Assembly: GCA_028386065.3 (NCBI GenBank)
Contig: JAKUCV010005692.1
Span: 1-64,000 of the forward strand
Direction of reading: 5' to 3'
From: Turnera subulata
Lineage: Eukaryota; Streptophyta; Magnoliopsida; Malpighiales; Passifloraceae
Length of the DNA: 64,000 bases
This document shows, piece after piece, positions 10,884-22,000 of this stretch. The position numbers and the translations under genes were made by a program. How positions within the stretch are numbered: the stretch's first letter is position 1; the number at the start of each line of letters is the position of its first letter. The notes beneath the pieces are model-generated. The model saw nothing but the letters and a program-made list of their open reading frames with translations. It did no database searches and had not been told where the DNA came from.

Positions 10884-12120
10884 ATGCCCCAAACCAGGAG
10901 CAAAAAGCCATCTCTAACCTTCCACCAGGAGATTGAAAAGGCAGCCCGTGAGTTCCGCAAGAAGAACAAGGAGAAACAGCACAACATGGCGAGCAGACAC
11001 AACGAAGGAGCACACCCAGAGGTTGAACAGGCTCAGCCTGTGCGACCCTATATCCCTATGTCACAGCTCCTATAACCACCAACCACTATCATCCACAGCA
11101 GCACAGCCATTCTAGAAGTAGATGCCCCTTATGAAATCAGAAAAAACCTGCTCAGCATGTTGGAGAGGCACACATTTGGAGGCTTACCCTTGGAGGACCC
11201 CAAACTCACACTTGCAGAATTTTCTGCGGGTGTGCAGTACTGTGAACATAGCAGGGATGACCAAGGAGCAGCTGTACATGAGAGTGTTCCCATTCTGACT
11301 CAGAGATGCAGCATTCGAGTGGCTCAACAACCATGAGGCAGGCCATTTTACTGACTGAGACAGTCTAGTCAGAGCCTTCCTGAAGGAATATCATCCATCA
11401 AGCAAGGCTGCAAAGCTAAGGCAGCAGCTCATCGGCTTTTCCCAGTGCTATGATGAATCAATCCGTGATGCTTGGGAGCGATTCAAGGGATTACTAAGGA
11501 GAAGCCCAAACCACAAAATTGATGAGGCCGTACAACTTGAAAAATTCTACTGCGGCCTGAGTGATGAAGACCAGAACACTTTGAACAAAATGGCCAATGG
11601 TTCATTTCTAGACAAAGACTACAATGATGGAGTAACCATCCTTGAAGCTCTTTCCAAGAGGAAAACTCAAATCAGGGGAGTGAAGGATGTGGGGGACCTG
11701 ACAACACATCCAGTTGTCCCCTCTTCACCGAATGTGATTTTGAACAGGCTCACTACATCCAACAGAGGCAAGGACAGTATGGAAACACTTACAATCCTTC
11801 TTGGAGGAATCATCCAAATTTCTCCTGGAAGGCACCAAATGAAGAGAGAAGTCCACCACAGCCCCAATTCCAGTGACAAAATCAAGAAGGACAGCCCCAG
11901 TACCAAAGATAGAACCAAGGAGGACTGCAACGCAACAACACCGACATGATGAGCATGCTGCAGTCCATCTTGGAGAACCAGAACATGATGAGTGAGGAAA
12001 TTAGTCAAATCAAATCCCACAACAGAATCCTCGAAAACCAAATTGTTCAACAAGCCTCTATGTCCACTAATCAGCAAGGAGCCCTTCCAGAGAAACCAAT
12101 AGAGAATCCAAGGAATGAGC
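10884..12120 (+). pseudogene. Second Athila-like gag copy, truncated
   Basis: Gag starts at ATG 10884 (MPQTRSKKPSLTFHQEIEKA) and is followed, after a stop at about 11073 and frame changes, by recognisable gag wording such as NLLSMLERHTFGGLPLEDPK. From 11678 to 12119 it repeats bases 200-640 of the first copy almost exactly (TTHPVVPSSPNVILNRLTT). It breaks off at about 12120 just before the point where the first copy continues with KAVTLRNGKEL. The copy follows an LTR that also closes the first element, so the arrangement is internal-LTR-internal. Confidence 0.75.
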
Positions 12121-12144
12121 ATGAGAGTGATGATGATCATCTTC

Positions 12145-12257
12145 TTGAATGATTTCTTTTTGCTTCGAGTTTGTCGTCATTTTTAATCAATGTCGGTTTG
12201 TCAATATCAAAACCTGTATGAGACAAGGAGGCATTAGCAAAACAGTGTTTTCTAACA
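12145..12257 (-). repeat. Fragment of the palindrome-family copia LTR
   Basis: This matches the last ~110 bases of the LTR at 13694-15113 (for example GAATGATTTCTTTTTGCTTC and the end TTTTCTAACA). Minus-strand sense starts TGTTAGAAAACACTG at 12257. It is directly followed on the right by a polypurine tract (minus-strand AAAAGGGGAAAAT) and the 3' end of the same family's interior, so it is the remnant of a second minus-strand member. Confidence 0.75.
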
Positions 12258-12720
12258 ATTTTCCCCTTTTTATAATGACAACAAAGAAGAGTATATGTCA
12301 AGTGTATGGGATTCAAATTGAGGTTAATTCCCCCTACGTTTGTCAAAACGTGATTCCCCCTAACTTGTTGCATATACTCTTTAATCTTCCCCCTTTTGAT
12401 ATTAGCAAAAAGAAATAACAATGGCAAACTAATAATTAAATTGAAGAGACAAAAAAAATAGTAAAAGATAAGGGATTAGAAAGTTGGGCTCTAGCTCCCA
12501 TCATCATCATTGGATTGCTGCCCAGCAAGGTCTTCTTCTTCTTCATCTTCATTATTGGTTATGTCCTCATCATCCTCCACATCCATCGGATGACCATCCA
12601 CATTCTCATCAAAGTTCTCATCATCATCATCACTCTCATCCTCAAAGGTGTAACCATAGCCCACCGGCCGCAAAACCATCCATTGAACTAATGATGGTAG
12701 TAATAACAACAAGGAAACAA
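12258..12720 (-). pseudogene. 3' end of copia interior with acidic tail of the env-like ORF
   Basis: Homologous to 15114-15490. On the minus strand about 12680-12490 it encodes a very acidic tail (DVEDDEDITNNEDEEEEDLA) ending in NDDDGS and a stop. It reads in a frame that the copy at 15300 has lost. It is separated from its LTR by about 220 bp of AT-rich sequence and the polypurine tract. The upstream part of the ORF is missing because unrelated sequence starts at about 12700. Confidence 0.6.
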
Positions 12721-12752
12721 TTACTCCTCCTACGCTGCAGATCATCACACCA

Positions 12753-12848
12753 AACCTCAAGGTATTCACTCTACAAGATTTAAAAAGCACCACAAGATTA
12801 GGAGAAGGTGGATTTGGAAGAGTGTTTAAGGGGTGGATTGATGAAAAG
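12753..12848 (+). pseudogene. Captured receptor-like cytoplasmic kinase fragment (glycine-rich loop)
   Basis: The plus strand encodes [14 protein letters not shown] directly joined to [18 protein letters not shown]. In plant RLCK-VII/PBL kinases (BIK1, NAK, PIX7-like) NLK-x-F-T-x-x-[ED]-LK-x-AT is normally followed by NFRPD-[ST]-V-LGEGGFG-x-VFKGW-[IV]-DE. About seven residues are missing between the two blocks. GEGGFGRV is the ATP-binding glycine-rich loop. The frame decays right after this, and neither the catalytic lysine nor the loop HRD/DFG is present. It is a host gene fragment, most likely carried by a retroelement, and cannot make a kinase. Confidence 0.75.
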
Positions 12849-12850
12849 CT

Positions 12851-13439
12851 CAGTTTCACTTTTAAGAGAATTGAGCCCAAATGCCACAGGGGAGGCAATT
12901 GATGGGGAAGAGAGGTGGCATGACAGGAGGGGTTACAGTGGGAAGATCGAGGTGGTTGTGTGCTCGGTGGTGTGGGTGTTGCGTGAAGAGGAGAGGAGAG
13001 GAAGGAAGAGACGAAAAAGAAAGGGGCAATCGTGGGTGCCGGTGAGGTGGGGAGGAAGAAAAAGAGGAAAAAAAGAGGAAAAAAAAAGAAAAGAGAAAAA
13101 AAAGAAAAGGACATAAATAAATTGATTGGGGTGGGCTATATTTTAATTCAGACCATATTAGGTAAACTAGAAATAAATCGGGCCCACGAAACTGGTATTT
13201 CAATCTAAAAATAGGATAATAATTTTTCGAATTTTTGGAAATTAAAAATCTGGAAAAAGATGGGCCCCACTTTTTTTAGCCACATGGTCCAATAGAATTC
13301 CTACATGTGTCAAGTGGACTCGGACAATTGGCCACATCATCGCCCCGGCTGCCCGAGGTATAGAAAAGGGACAAAATTCTAAACCTTGGGTACACAAAAA
13401 GGACAGAAAAACTCCCGTGTATACAAACGGGACTAACGC
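12851..13439. other. Unassigned sequence with a long purine-rich stretch
   Basis: 12975-13115 is almost purely A/G on the plus strand, broken by a few short pyrimidine islands. The rest has no recognised gene or element end. The piece 13270-13480 mentions no coding motif. It may be part of whatever construct carried the kinase fragment. Confidence 0.4.
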
Positions 13440-13693
13440 GAAATTCGGAGACCCAAAAAGATGCTTGACCCTATTTATCATGCATCATCAAATCTTTTAT
13501 TCTGCTCTTTTGTCTCTCCTTGATATTTTGCACATCTTTATTCCCTTGTTGATTTATGTCAAAAAGGAGAGAGAAAAACTAAAAATTAGGATATTTTAAT
13601 AGCTTTTGCTCTTATCTTTTGGATATCTAGTAACTATATTATTTGTCACAACTTTTATATTTATCGGGCAACTATGACTTGTTTCAATGTTTT
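13440..13693 (+). other. 3' internal spacer of a plus-strand copia, left half
   Basis: T-rich sequence with TTATGTCAAAAAGGAGAGAG, the type of spacer that follows pol in SIRE-like copia elements. It ends at GTTTT (13689-13693), which is duplicated at 32013-32017. Removing the inserted element at 13694-32012 joins this spacer to 32018 and then to the polypurine tract and LTR at 32199. Confidence 0.55.
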
Positions 13694-15113
13694 TGTTAGG
13701 AAATATGCCCTACGCTAGAGGGGGATAAATAGCTTTTTATGGACTAAAAGAAAATTTGCAGGAATGAATGCAGAATCAAAGAATAAAGGAAAGGACACCA
13801 AATTTTTATACTAGTTCACACACACAACTTGTGGCTAGTCCAGTCCTCCGAGAGACTCTCTCGAAGATTTCACTATCTACATTAAGCTTCCGGGTGCTTA
13901 ACAAACCGTTTACAACCTGAGAGTTCATGTCACATGAACCTCAACACTCTTGCTTGAAGATACCACACTTCAAGACTTCTCACACAGAAAGAAACCCTCT
14001 TCCTATGAATTACAACTAGGGAACAATCCTCCCTTAAAGTGTATGAGAACACTCACAACACTCAAAACAAAAACTCTCTCAAAGAGTGGATATTGAGCAA
14101 CAATATAAGCACAATAAGGCAACTCTCAATTCTCAACGATATTAGCTAATAAAAACTTGTATGAATGTATATCAATGAATGGTTAATATATGGAGAGTTG
14201 ATTCAGTTTAAAAGAGAGGTTTAACACCTTTATTTATAAGTCTGAAAACTTACATAACTGTTGGGAAAACATTCTAAACACCTTTTGATGAGATAAACAT
14301 TGAAAGCTGCAAAAGGTTTCTGACCATAATGGCACAACATTGATGTTTATGATCACAACATTGATGTTTAGCCAGTAAATATGAATTTTGGGACCAACGG
14401 TCACAAGAACATCGATGTTTAGGAAATGAACATCGATGTTTTGAGCTTCTGCCAAAACATTTTGAAGACATTATGTACAAGAACATCGATGTTTAGAATC
14501 ACAACATCGATGTTTTGAGCTACTGCCAAAACATTTTAAAGACAATGGTCATCAGAACATCGATGTTTAAAATACCAAAATCGATGTTTTGATCAGAACA
14601 TTGATGTTTAAAATACCAACATCGATGTTTTGATAAGGATATTGATGTTTGGAATCCCAACGTCAATGTTTTGAACAGAACATTTGATGTTTGGAATCTC
14701 AACATCAATGTTTTGAGCTTCTGCCCCTTTTTGATAAGTCATTTCAAAACAAATCAAACATTGATGTTTAGAGCTCAAAATTCATTTTCATGATTGATAA
14801 AAAAATGCTATTTTGATGCATGAGGAAAATTGATTTTGTTTGAGCTAATATCTTAGAAGATTTTGAGTGTTAACTTTGTACAATTAGGTTCTTAATTCTT
14901 CTAGTTTTTCTCATTTATTCTTGTGCTCTTCTTCACTTCACATTTGTGCTCTTTGAGTGAGGAAGATCTTGTGCTCTTCTTCACTTCACATTTGTGCTCT
15001 TTGAATGATTTCTTTTTGCTTCGGGTTTGTCGTCATTTTGAATCAATGTCGGTTTGTCAATATCAAAACCTATATGAGACAAGGAGGCATTAACAAAACA
15101 GTGTTTTCTAACA
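13694..15113 (-). repeat. 3' LTR of the array-bearing copia element
   Basis: 1420 bp, bounded by TGTTAGG...CTAACA. On the minus strand it starts TGTTAGAAAACACTG directly after the polypurine tract. It contains about 15 copies of a palindromic motif at 14334-14770 (see separate entry). The right LTR 31014-32012 matches its right-hand 1 kb with scattered differences. Confidence 0.85.
14334..14772. repeat. Cluster of AACATCGATGTT palindromes in the left LTR
   Basis: About 15 copies of A-A-C-A-T-[CT]-[GA]-A-T-G-T-T-T occur at irregular 20-75-bp intervals, for example at about 14407, 14427, 14481, 14501, 14553 and 14617. The consensus AACATCGATGTT is a perfect 12-base palindrome. Copies often come in pairs separated by TTAGGAAATG- or TTTGAGC-type words. 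Many of the imperfect copies differ by C-to-T or G-to-A changes at the central CG. Confidence 0.85.
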
Positions 15114-15128
15114 ATTTTCCCCTTTTTT
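15114..15128 (-). promoter_or_regulatory. Polypurine tract of the copia element
   Basis: Minus-strand AAAAAAGGGGAAAAT lies immediately before the 3' LTR start TGTTAG. This is where plus-strand DNA synthesis is primed in LTR retrotransposons. The same tract occurs beside the LTR fragment at 12258. Confidence 0.8.
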
Positions 15129-15286
15129 ATAATGACAAACAAAGAAGAGTATATGTCAAGTGTATGGGATTCAAATTGAGGTTAATTCCCCCTACATTTG
15201 TCAAAATGTGATTCCCCCTAACTTGTTGCATATACTCTTTAATCTTCCCCCTTTTGACATTAGCAAAAAGAAATAACAATGGCAAA

Positions 15287-16048
15287 CTAATAATTAAATT
15301 GAAGAGACAAAAAAATAGTAAAAGATAAGGGATTAGAAAGTTGGGCTCTGGCTCCCGTCATCATCATCGGATTGCTGCCCAGCAAGGTCTTCTTCTTCTT
15401 CATCTTCTTTATTGGCTGTGTCCTCATCATCCTCCACATCCATCGGATCACCATCCACATTCTCATCAAAGTTCTCATTATCATCATTTGTCGGTATTCC
15501 GGGTTGATGGAGTGAATTGTTGGCCTTTCGGAACGGTTGCGGACAATATCCATGAAGCCGAGCTCGTTTAGAAGAGTGGCTTTATGGTTTGTGAGCCAAT
15601 GGTCACCCCCATAGGATGAGATGTCCTCAACCTGGTATGGCAGCTCGGCGAGCGTCCCGAACTCTTCCAAAGTCATAGTGATGGGTACTCCATTGACGTG
15701 AGCATACAAGACATCACCATCTCGGCGGAGAGTGGAGTAGAAAGCTCAAACACTATATAGGAAGTGCCTTCTGGTCATAAACTCCCACAATCCGGAAGCC
15801 CGAAGATGTCCTTCATTCTGTGTGTACTTCTTCTCTTTCAGGTAATTCTCCTGCAGGAAACGAGGCGGTGCAATTGTGTGTTTGGCGAAGATGGTCTGGT
15901 AATTATTGAGCTCATTTTTGGAAGTGAACCAGACAGAAGAGCCTTCCACAACAAATTGAGGAGCTGAGCCTGAAGATCCTCCTCTTTTCTTTGATTGTTT
16001 CTCCATCATGGGAGATTTCCCCTTGGAAGTTTTCTTGCCACCTGCCAT
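15287..16048 (-). pseudogene. Env-like / plant-transposon-protein ORF of the copia element
   Basis: Starts at Met 16048 with a basic, serine-rich head (MAGGKKTSKGKSPMMEKQSK), then a folded part: SKNELNNYQTIFAKHTIAPP, LRASGLWEF, RRHFLYSV, and, after TGA at about 15745, AFYSTLRRDGDVLYAHVNG and LEEFGTLAELPYQVEDIS. The layout recalls the 'putative plant transposon protein' ORFs that occur after pol in several plant LTR elements; the function is unknown. Near 15490 a deletion shifts the frame, so the acidic tail seen intact at 12490-12680 is read out of frame. The start lies only about 40 bases after the stop of the gag-derived array, where pol would normally stand. Confidence 0.65.
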
Positions 16049-19000
16049 TCTTGAAAGGAAATGAGTAGGGGAATGGAATTTCAGAATTTAAGTAGAATGA
16101 GTGAAGAGTGTAGTGTGTGGTAATGAGGAAGACGTTCTAGCATAATAGTAACGAGCTTCTTCTTGTGCCCAATGCCTATGCCCAGTGAAACAAACAGGAG
16201 CAATATGTCCTATTCTATTGCAATAATGACAAATGACATTCGGACTGTGCATTCTCCTAGGTTGATAGTAATTACTAGGTTGTCTATGCTTGTTTGCTCT
16301 ACTAGTCTTGTTATCCTTTGTTTTAGCCACAGATTTTTTAGGTTTAGGCTCAAATTTCTTCCTTTTAGGTTCATTCCTAAAACCTAATCCATGCTTAGTA
16401 GATTGCAAGTTATCTAAAATAGAGGTCAAGTTCTTATGAGGGGTGTTGAACTTCTTTAAGGTGGTTTCAAGTTTTTTAACTTGTTCCTTTAAAGAGTTAC
16501 ATGATGAACATTCCCTAGGTGAGCTGTCGGGTTTGTTAGCACTCCTTTTTCCGAAAAACTTGTTTTCTCTATTAAGTTTTTCGTTTTCACTAGACAACTT
16601 CTCAACATCTTTTCCTAATATCGTAAGTTGTTTCTTTACATCTTTGTTGATTTTAGTGGCACTAACATATTCTCCACGGAGTTCTTCAGAAGCATTTTGC
16701 AATTCTTCAAAAGTAAAAGCTTCATTTGAGAGAGAAGTACTTGCCTCTTCCGGTGGTTCTTCCTGTGGCATGAGACAAAGGTTGTCCATCTCCTCTTCCT
16801 CGCTAGCATAATATTAACGAGCTTCTTCTTGTGCCCAATGCCTATGCCTAGAGAAACAAATAGGAGCAGTATGTCCTATTCTATTGCAATAATGATAAAT
16901 GACATTTGGATTGTGCATTCTCCTAGGTTGATAGTAGTTACTAGGTTGTCTATGCTTGTTTGCTCTACTAGTCTTGTTATCCTTTGTTTGAACCTTAGAT
17001 TTTTTAGGTTTAGGCTCAAATTTCTTCCTTGTAGGTTCATTCCTAAAACCTAATCCATGCTTAGTAGATTGCAGGTTATCTAAAATAGAGGTCAAGTTCT
17101 TATGAGGGGTGTTGAACTTCTTTAAGTTGGTTTCAAGTTTTTCAACTTGTTCCTTTAAAGAGTTACATGATGAACTTTACTTAGGTGACCTCTCGGGTTT
17201 GTTAGCACTCCTTTTTCCGAAAAACTTGTTTTCTTCAATAAGTTTTTCGTTTTCACTAGACAACTTCTCAACATTTTTTCCTAATATCGTAAGTTGTTTC
17301 TTTACATCTTTGTTGATTTTAGTGGCACTAACATATTCTCCATGGAGTTCTTCAAAAGCATTTTGCAATTCTTCAAAAGTAAAAGCTTCATTTGAGAGAA
17401 AAGTACTTACCTCTTCCGATGGTTCTTCCTGTGGCATGAGACAAAGGTTGGCCTTCTCCTCTTCCTCGCTAGCATAATATTAATGAGCTTCTTCTTGTGC
17501 CCAATGCCTATGCCTAGTGAAACAAATAGGAGCAGTATATTCTATTCTATTGCAATAATGATAAATGACATTTGGATTGTGCATTCTCCTAGGTTGATAG
17601 TAATTACTAGGTTTTCTATGCTTGTTTGCTCTACTAGTCTTGTTATCCTTTGTTTGAACCTTAGATTTTTTAGGTTTAGGCTGAAATTTCTTCCTTTTAG
17701 GTTCATTCCCAAAACCTAATCCATGCTTAGTAGATTGCAAGTTATCTAAAATAGAGGTCAAGTTCTTATGAGGGATGTTGAACTTCTCTAAGGTGGTCTC
17801 AAGTTTTTCAACTTGTTGCTTTAAAGAGTTACATGATGAACATTCCCTAGGTGAGCTGCCGGGTTTCTTAACTCCTTTTTCCGAAAAACTTGTTTTCTTC
17901 CTTAAGTTTTTCGTTTTCACTAGACAACTTCTCAACTTCTTTTCCTAATATCGTAAGTTGTTTCTTTAGATCATTGTTGATTTTAGTGGCACTAACATAT
18001 TGTCCATAAAGTTCTTCAAAAGCCTTTTGCAATTCTTCAAAAGTAAAAGCTTCATTTGAGAGAGAAGTACTTACCTCTTCCGGCGGTTCTTCCTGTGCCA
18101 TGAGACAAAGGTTGGTCGTCTCCTCTTCCTCGCTAGTATAATAGTAACGAGCTTCTTCTTATGCCCAATGCCTATGCCCAGTGAAACAAACAGGAGCAAT
18201 ATGTCCTATTCTATTGCAATAATGACAAATGACAGTTGGATTGTGCATTCTCCTAGGTTGATAGTAATTACTAGGTTGTCTATGCTTGTTTGCTCTACTA
18301 GTCTTGTTATCCTTTGTTTGAACCTTAGATTTTTTAGGTTTAGGCTCAAATTTCTTCCTTGTAGGTTCATTCCTAAAACCTAATCCATGCTTAGTAGATT
18401 GCAGGTTATCTAAAATAGAGGTCAAGTTCTTATGAGGGGTGTTGAACTTCTTTAAGGTGGTTTCAAGTTTTTCAACTTGTTCCTTTAAAGAGTTACATGA
18501 TGAACATTCCCTAGGTGAGCTGTCGGGTTTCTTAGCACTCTTTTTTCCGAAAAACTTGTTTTCTTCCTTAAGTTTTTCGTTTTCACTAGACAACTTCTCA
18601 ACTTCTTTTCCTAATATCGTAAGTTGTTTCTTTAGATCTTTGCTGATTTTAGTGGCACTAACATATTGTCCATAGAGTTCTTCAGTAGCATTTTGCAATT
18701 CTTCAAAAGTAAAAGCTTCATTTGAGAGAGAAGTACTTACCTCTTCCGGCAGTTCTTCCTGTGCCATGAGACAAAGGTTGGTCGTCTCCTCTTCCTCGCT
18801 AGCATAATAGTAATGAGCTTCTTCTTATGCCCAACGCCTATACCCAGTGAAACAAACAGGAGCAATATGTCCTATTCTATTGCAATAATGACAGATGACA
18901 TTTGGACTGTGCATTCTCCTAGGTTGATAGTAATTAGTAGGTTGTCTATGCTTGTTTGCTCTACTAGTCTTGTTATCCTTTGTTTTAGCCATAGATTTTT

Positions 19001-22000
19001 TAGGTTTAGGCTCAAATTTCTTCCTTGTAGGTTCATTCCAAAAACCTAATCCATGCTTAGTAGATTGCAAGTTATCTAAAATAGAGGTCAAGTTCTTATG
19101 AGGGGTGTTGAACTTCTTTAAGGTGGTTTAAGTTTTTCAACTTGTTTCTTTAAAGAGTTACATGATGAACATTCCTTAGGTGAGCTCTCGGGTTTGTTAG
19201 CACTTCTTTTTCCAAAAAACTTGTTTTCTCCCTTCAGTTTTTCGTTTTCACTAGACAACTTCTCAACATCTTTTCCTAATATCGTAAGTTGTTTCTTTAA
19301 ATCTTTGTTCATTTTAGTGGCATTAACATATTCTCCATAGAGTTCTTCAAAAGCAATTTGCAATTCTTCAAAAGTAAAAGCTTCATTTGAGAGAGAAGTA
19401 CTTACCTCTTCCGGCGGTTCTTCCTGTGCTATGAGGCAAAGGTTGGCTGTCTCCTCTTCCTCGCTAGCATAATAGTAATGAGCTTCTTCTTGTGCCCAAT
19501 GCCTATGCATAGTGAAACAAACAGGAGCAGTTTGTCCTATTCTATTGCAATAATGACAAATGACATTTGGATTGTGCATTCTCCTAGGTTGATAGTAATT
19601 ACTAGGTTGTCTATGCTTGTTTGCTCTACTAGTCTTGTTATTCTTTGTTTGAGCCTTAGATTTTCTAGGTTTAGGCTGAAATTTTTTCCTTTTAGGTTCA
19701 TTCCTGAAACCTAATCCATGCTTAGTCGATTGCAAGTTATCTAAAATAGAGGTCAAGTTCTTATGAGGGGTGTTGAACTTCTTTATGGTGGTTTCAAGTT
19801 TTTCAACTTGTTCCTTTAAAGAGTTACATGATGAACATTCCCTAGGTGAGCTCTCGGGTTTCTTTGCACTCCTTTTTCCAAAAAACTTGTTTTCTTCCTT
19901 AAGTTTTTCGTTTTCACTAGACAACTTCTCAACTTCTTTTCCTAATATCGTAAGTTGTTTCTTTAGATCTTTGTTGATTTTAGTGCCACTAACATATTGT
20001 CCATAGAGTTCTTAAATAGCATTTTGCAATTCTTCAAAAGTAAAAGCTTCATTTGAGAGAGAAGTACTTACCTCTTCCGGCGGTTCTTCCTGTGCCATGA
20101 GACAAAGTTTGGTCGTCTCCTCTTCCTCGCTAGCATAATAGTAACGAGCTTCTTCTTGTGCCCAATGCCTATGCCCAGTGAAACAAACAGGAGCAATTTG
20201 TCCTATTCTAATGCAATAATGACAATTGACATTTGGATTGTGCATTCTCCTAGGTTGATAGTAATTACTAGGTTGTCTATGCTTGTTTGCTCTACTAGTC
20301 TTGTTATCCTTTGTTTTAGCCATATATTTTTTAGGTTTAGGCTCAAATTTCTTCCTTTTAGGTTCATTCCTAAAACCTAATCCATGCATAGTAGATTGCA
20401 AGTTATCTAAAATAGAGGTCAAGTTGTTATGAGGGGTGTTGAACTTCTTTAAGGTGGTTTCAAGTTTTTCAACTTGTTCCTTTAAAGAGTTACATGATGA
20501 ACTTTGCTTAGGTGAGTTCTCGGGTTTGTTAGCACTCCTTTTTCCGAAAAACTTGTTTTCTCTATTAAGTTTTTCGTTTTCACTAGACAACTTCTCAACA
20601 TCTTTTCCTAATATCGTAAGTTGTTTCTTTACATCTTTGTTGATTTTAGTGGCACTAACATATTCTCCACGGAGTTCTTCAAAAGCATTTTGCAATTCTT
20701 CAAAAGTAAAAGCTTCATTTGAGAGAGAAGTACTTACCTCTTCCGGTGGTTCTTCCTGTGCCATGAGACAAAGGTTGGCCATCTCCTCTTCCTCGCTAGC
20801 ATAATATTAACGAGCTTCTTCTTGTGCCCAATGCCTATGCCTAGTGAAACAAATAGGAGCAGTATGTCCTATTCTATTGCAATAATGATAAATGACATTT
20901 GGATTGTGCATTCTCCTAGGTTGATAGTAATTACTAGGTTGTCTATGCTTGTTTGCTCTACTAGTCTTGTTATCCTTTGTTTTAGCCATAGATTTTCTAG
21001 GTTTAGGCTGAAACTTTTTCCTTTTAGGTTCATTCCTAAAACCTAATCCATGCTTAGTAGATTGCAAGTTATCTAAAATAGAGGTCAAGTTCTTATGAGG
21101 GGTGTTGAACTTCTTTAAGTTGGTTTCAAGTTTTTCAACTTGTTCCTTTAAAGAGTTACATGATGAACTTTACTTAGGTGAGCTCTCGGGTTTCTTAGCA
21201 CTCCTTTTTCCAAAAAACTTGTTTTCTTCCTTAAGTTTTTCGTTTTCACTAGACAACTTCTCAACTTCTTTTCCTAATATCGTAAGTTGTTTCTTTAGAT
21301 CTTTGTTGATTTTAGTGGCACTAACATATTGTCCATAGAGTTCTTAAATAGCATTTTGCAATTCTTCAAAAGTAAAAGCTTCATTTGAGAGAGAAGTACT
21401 TACCTCTTCCGGCGGTTCTTCCTGTGCCATGAGACAAAGTTTGGTCGTCTCCTCTTCCTCGCTAGCATAATAGTAACGAGCTTCTTCTTGTGCCCAATGC
21501 CTATGCCCAGTGAAACAAACAGGAGCAATTTGTCCTATTCTATTGCAATAATGACAAATGACATTTGGATTGTGCATTCTCCTAGGTTGATAGTAATTAC
21601 TAGGTTGTCTATGCTTGTTTGCTCTACTAGTCTTGTTATCCTTTGTTTTAGCCATATATTTTTTAGGTTTAGGCTCAAATTTCTTCCTTTTAGGTTCATT
21701 CCTAAAACCTAATCCATGCATAGTAGATTGCAAGTTATCTAAAATAGAGGTCAAGTTGTTATGAGGGGTGTTGAACTTCTTTAAGGTGGTTTCAAGTTTT
21801 TCAACTTGTTCCTTTAAAGAGTTACATGATGAACTTTACTTAGGTGAGTTCTCGTGTTTGTTAGCACTCCTTTTTCCGAAAAACTTGTTTTCTCTATTAA
21901 GTTTTTCGTTTTCACTAGACAACTTCTCAACATCTTTTCCTAATATCGTAAGTTGTTTCTTTACATCTTTGTTGATTTTAGTGGCACTAACATATTCTCC

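Noticed and set aside
12491..13203. Phe/Ser/Leu-rich minus ORFs over the purine tract
   Set aside because: They are translations of the homopurine strand's complement (poly-Phe/Ser/Leu) and carry no protein signal.
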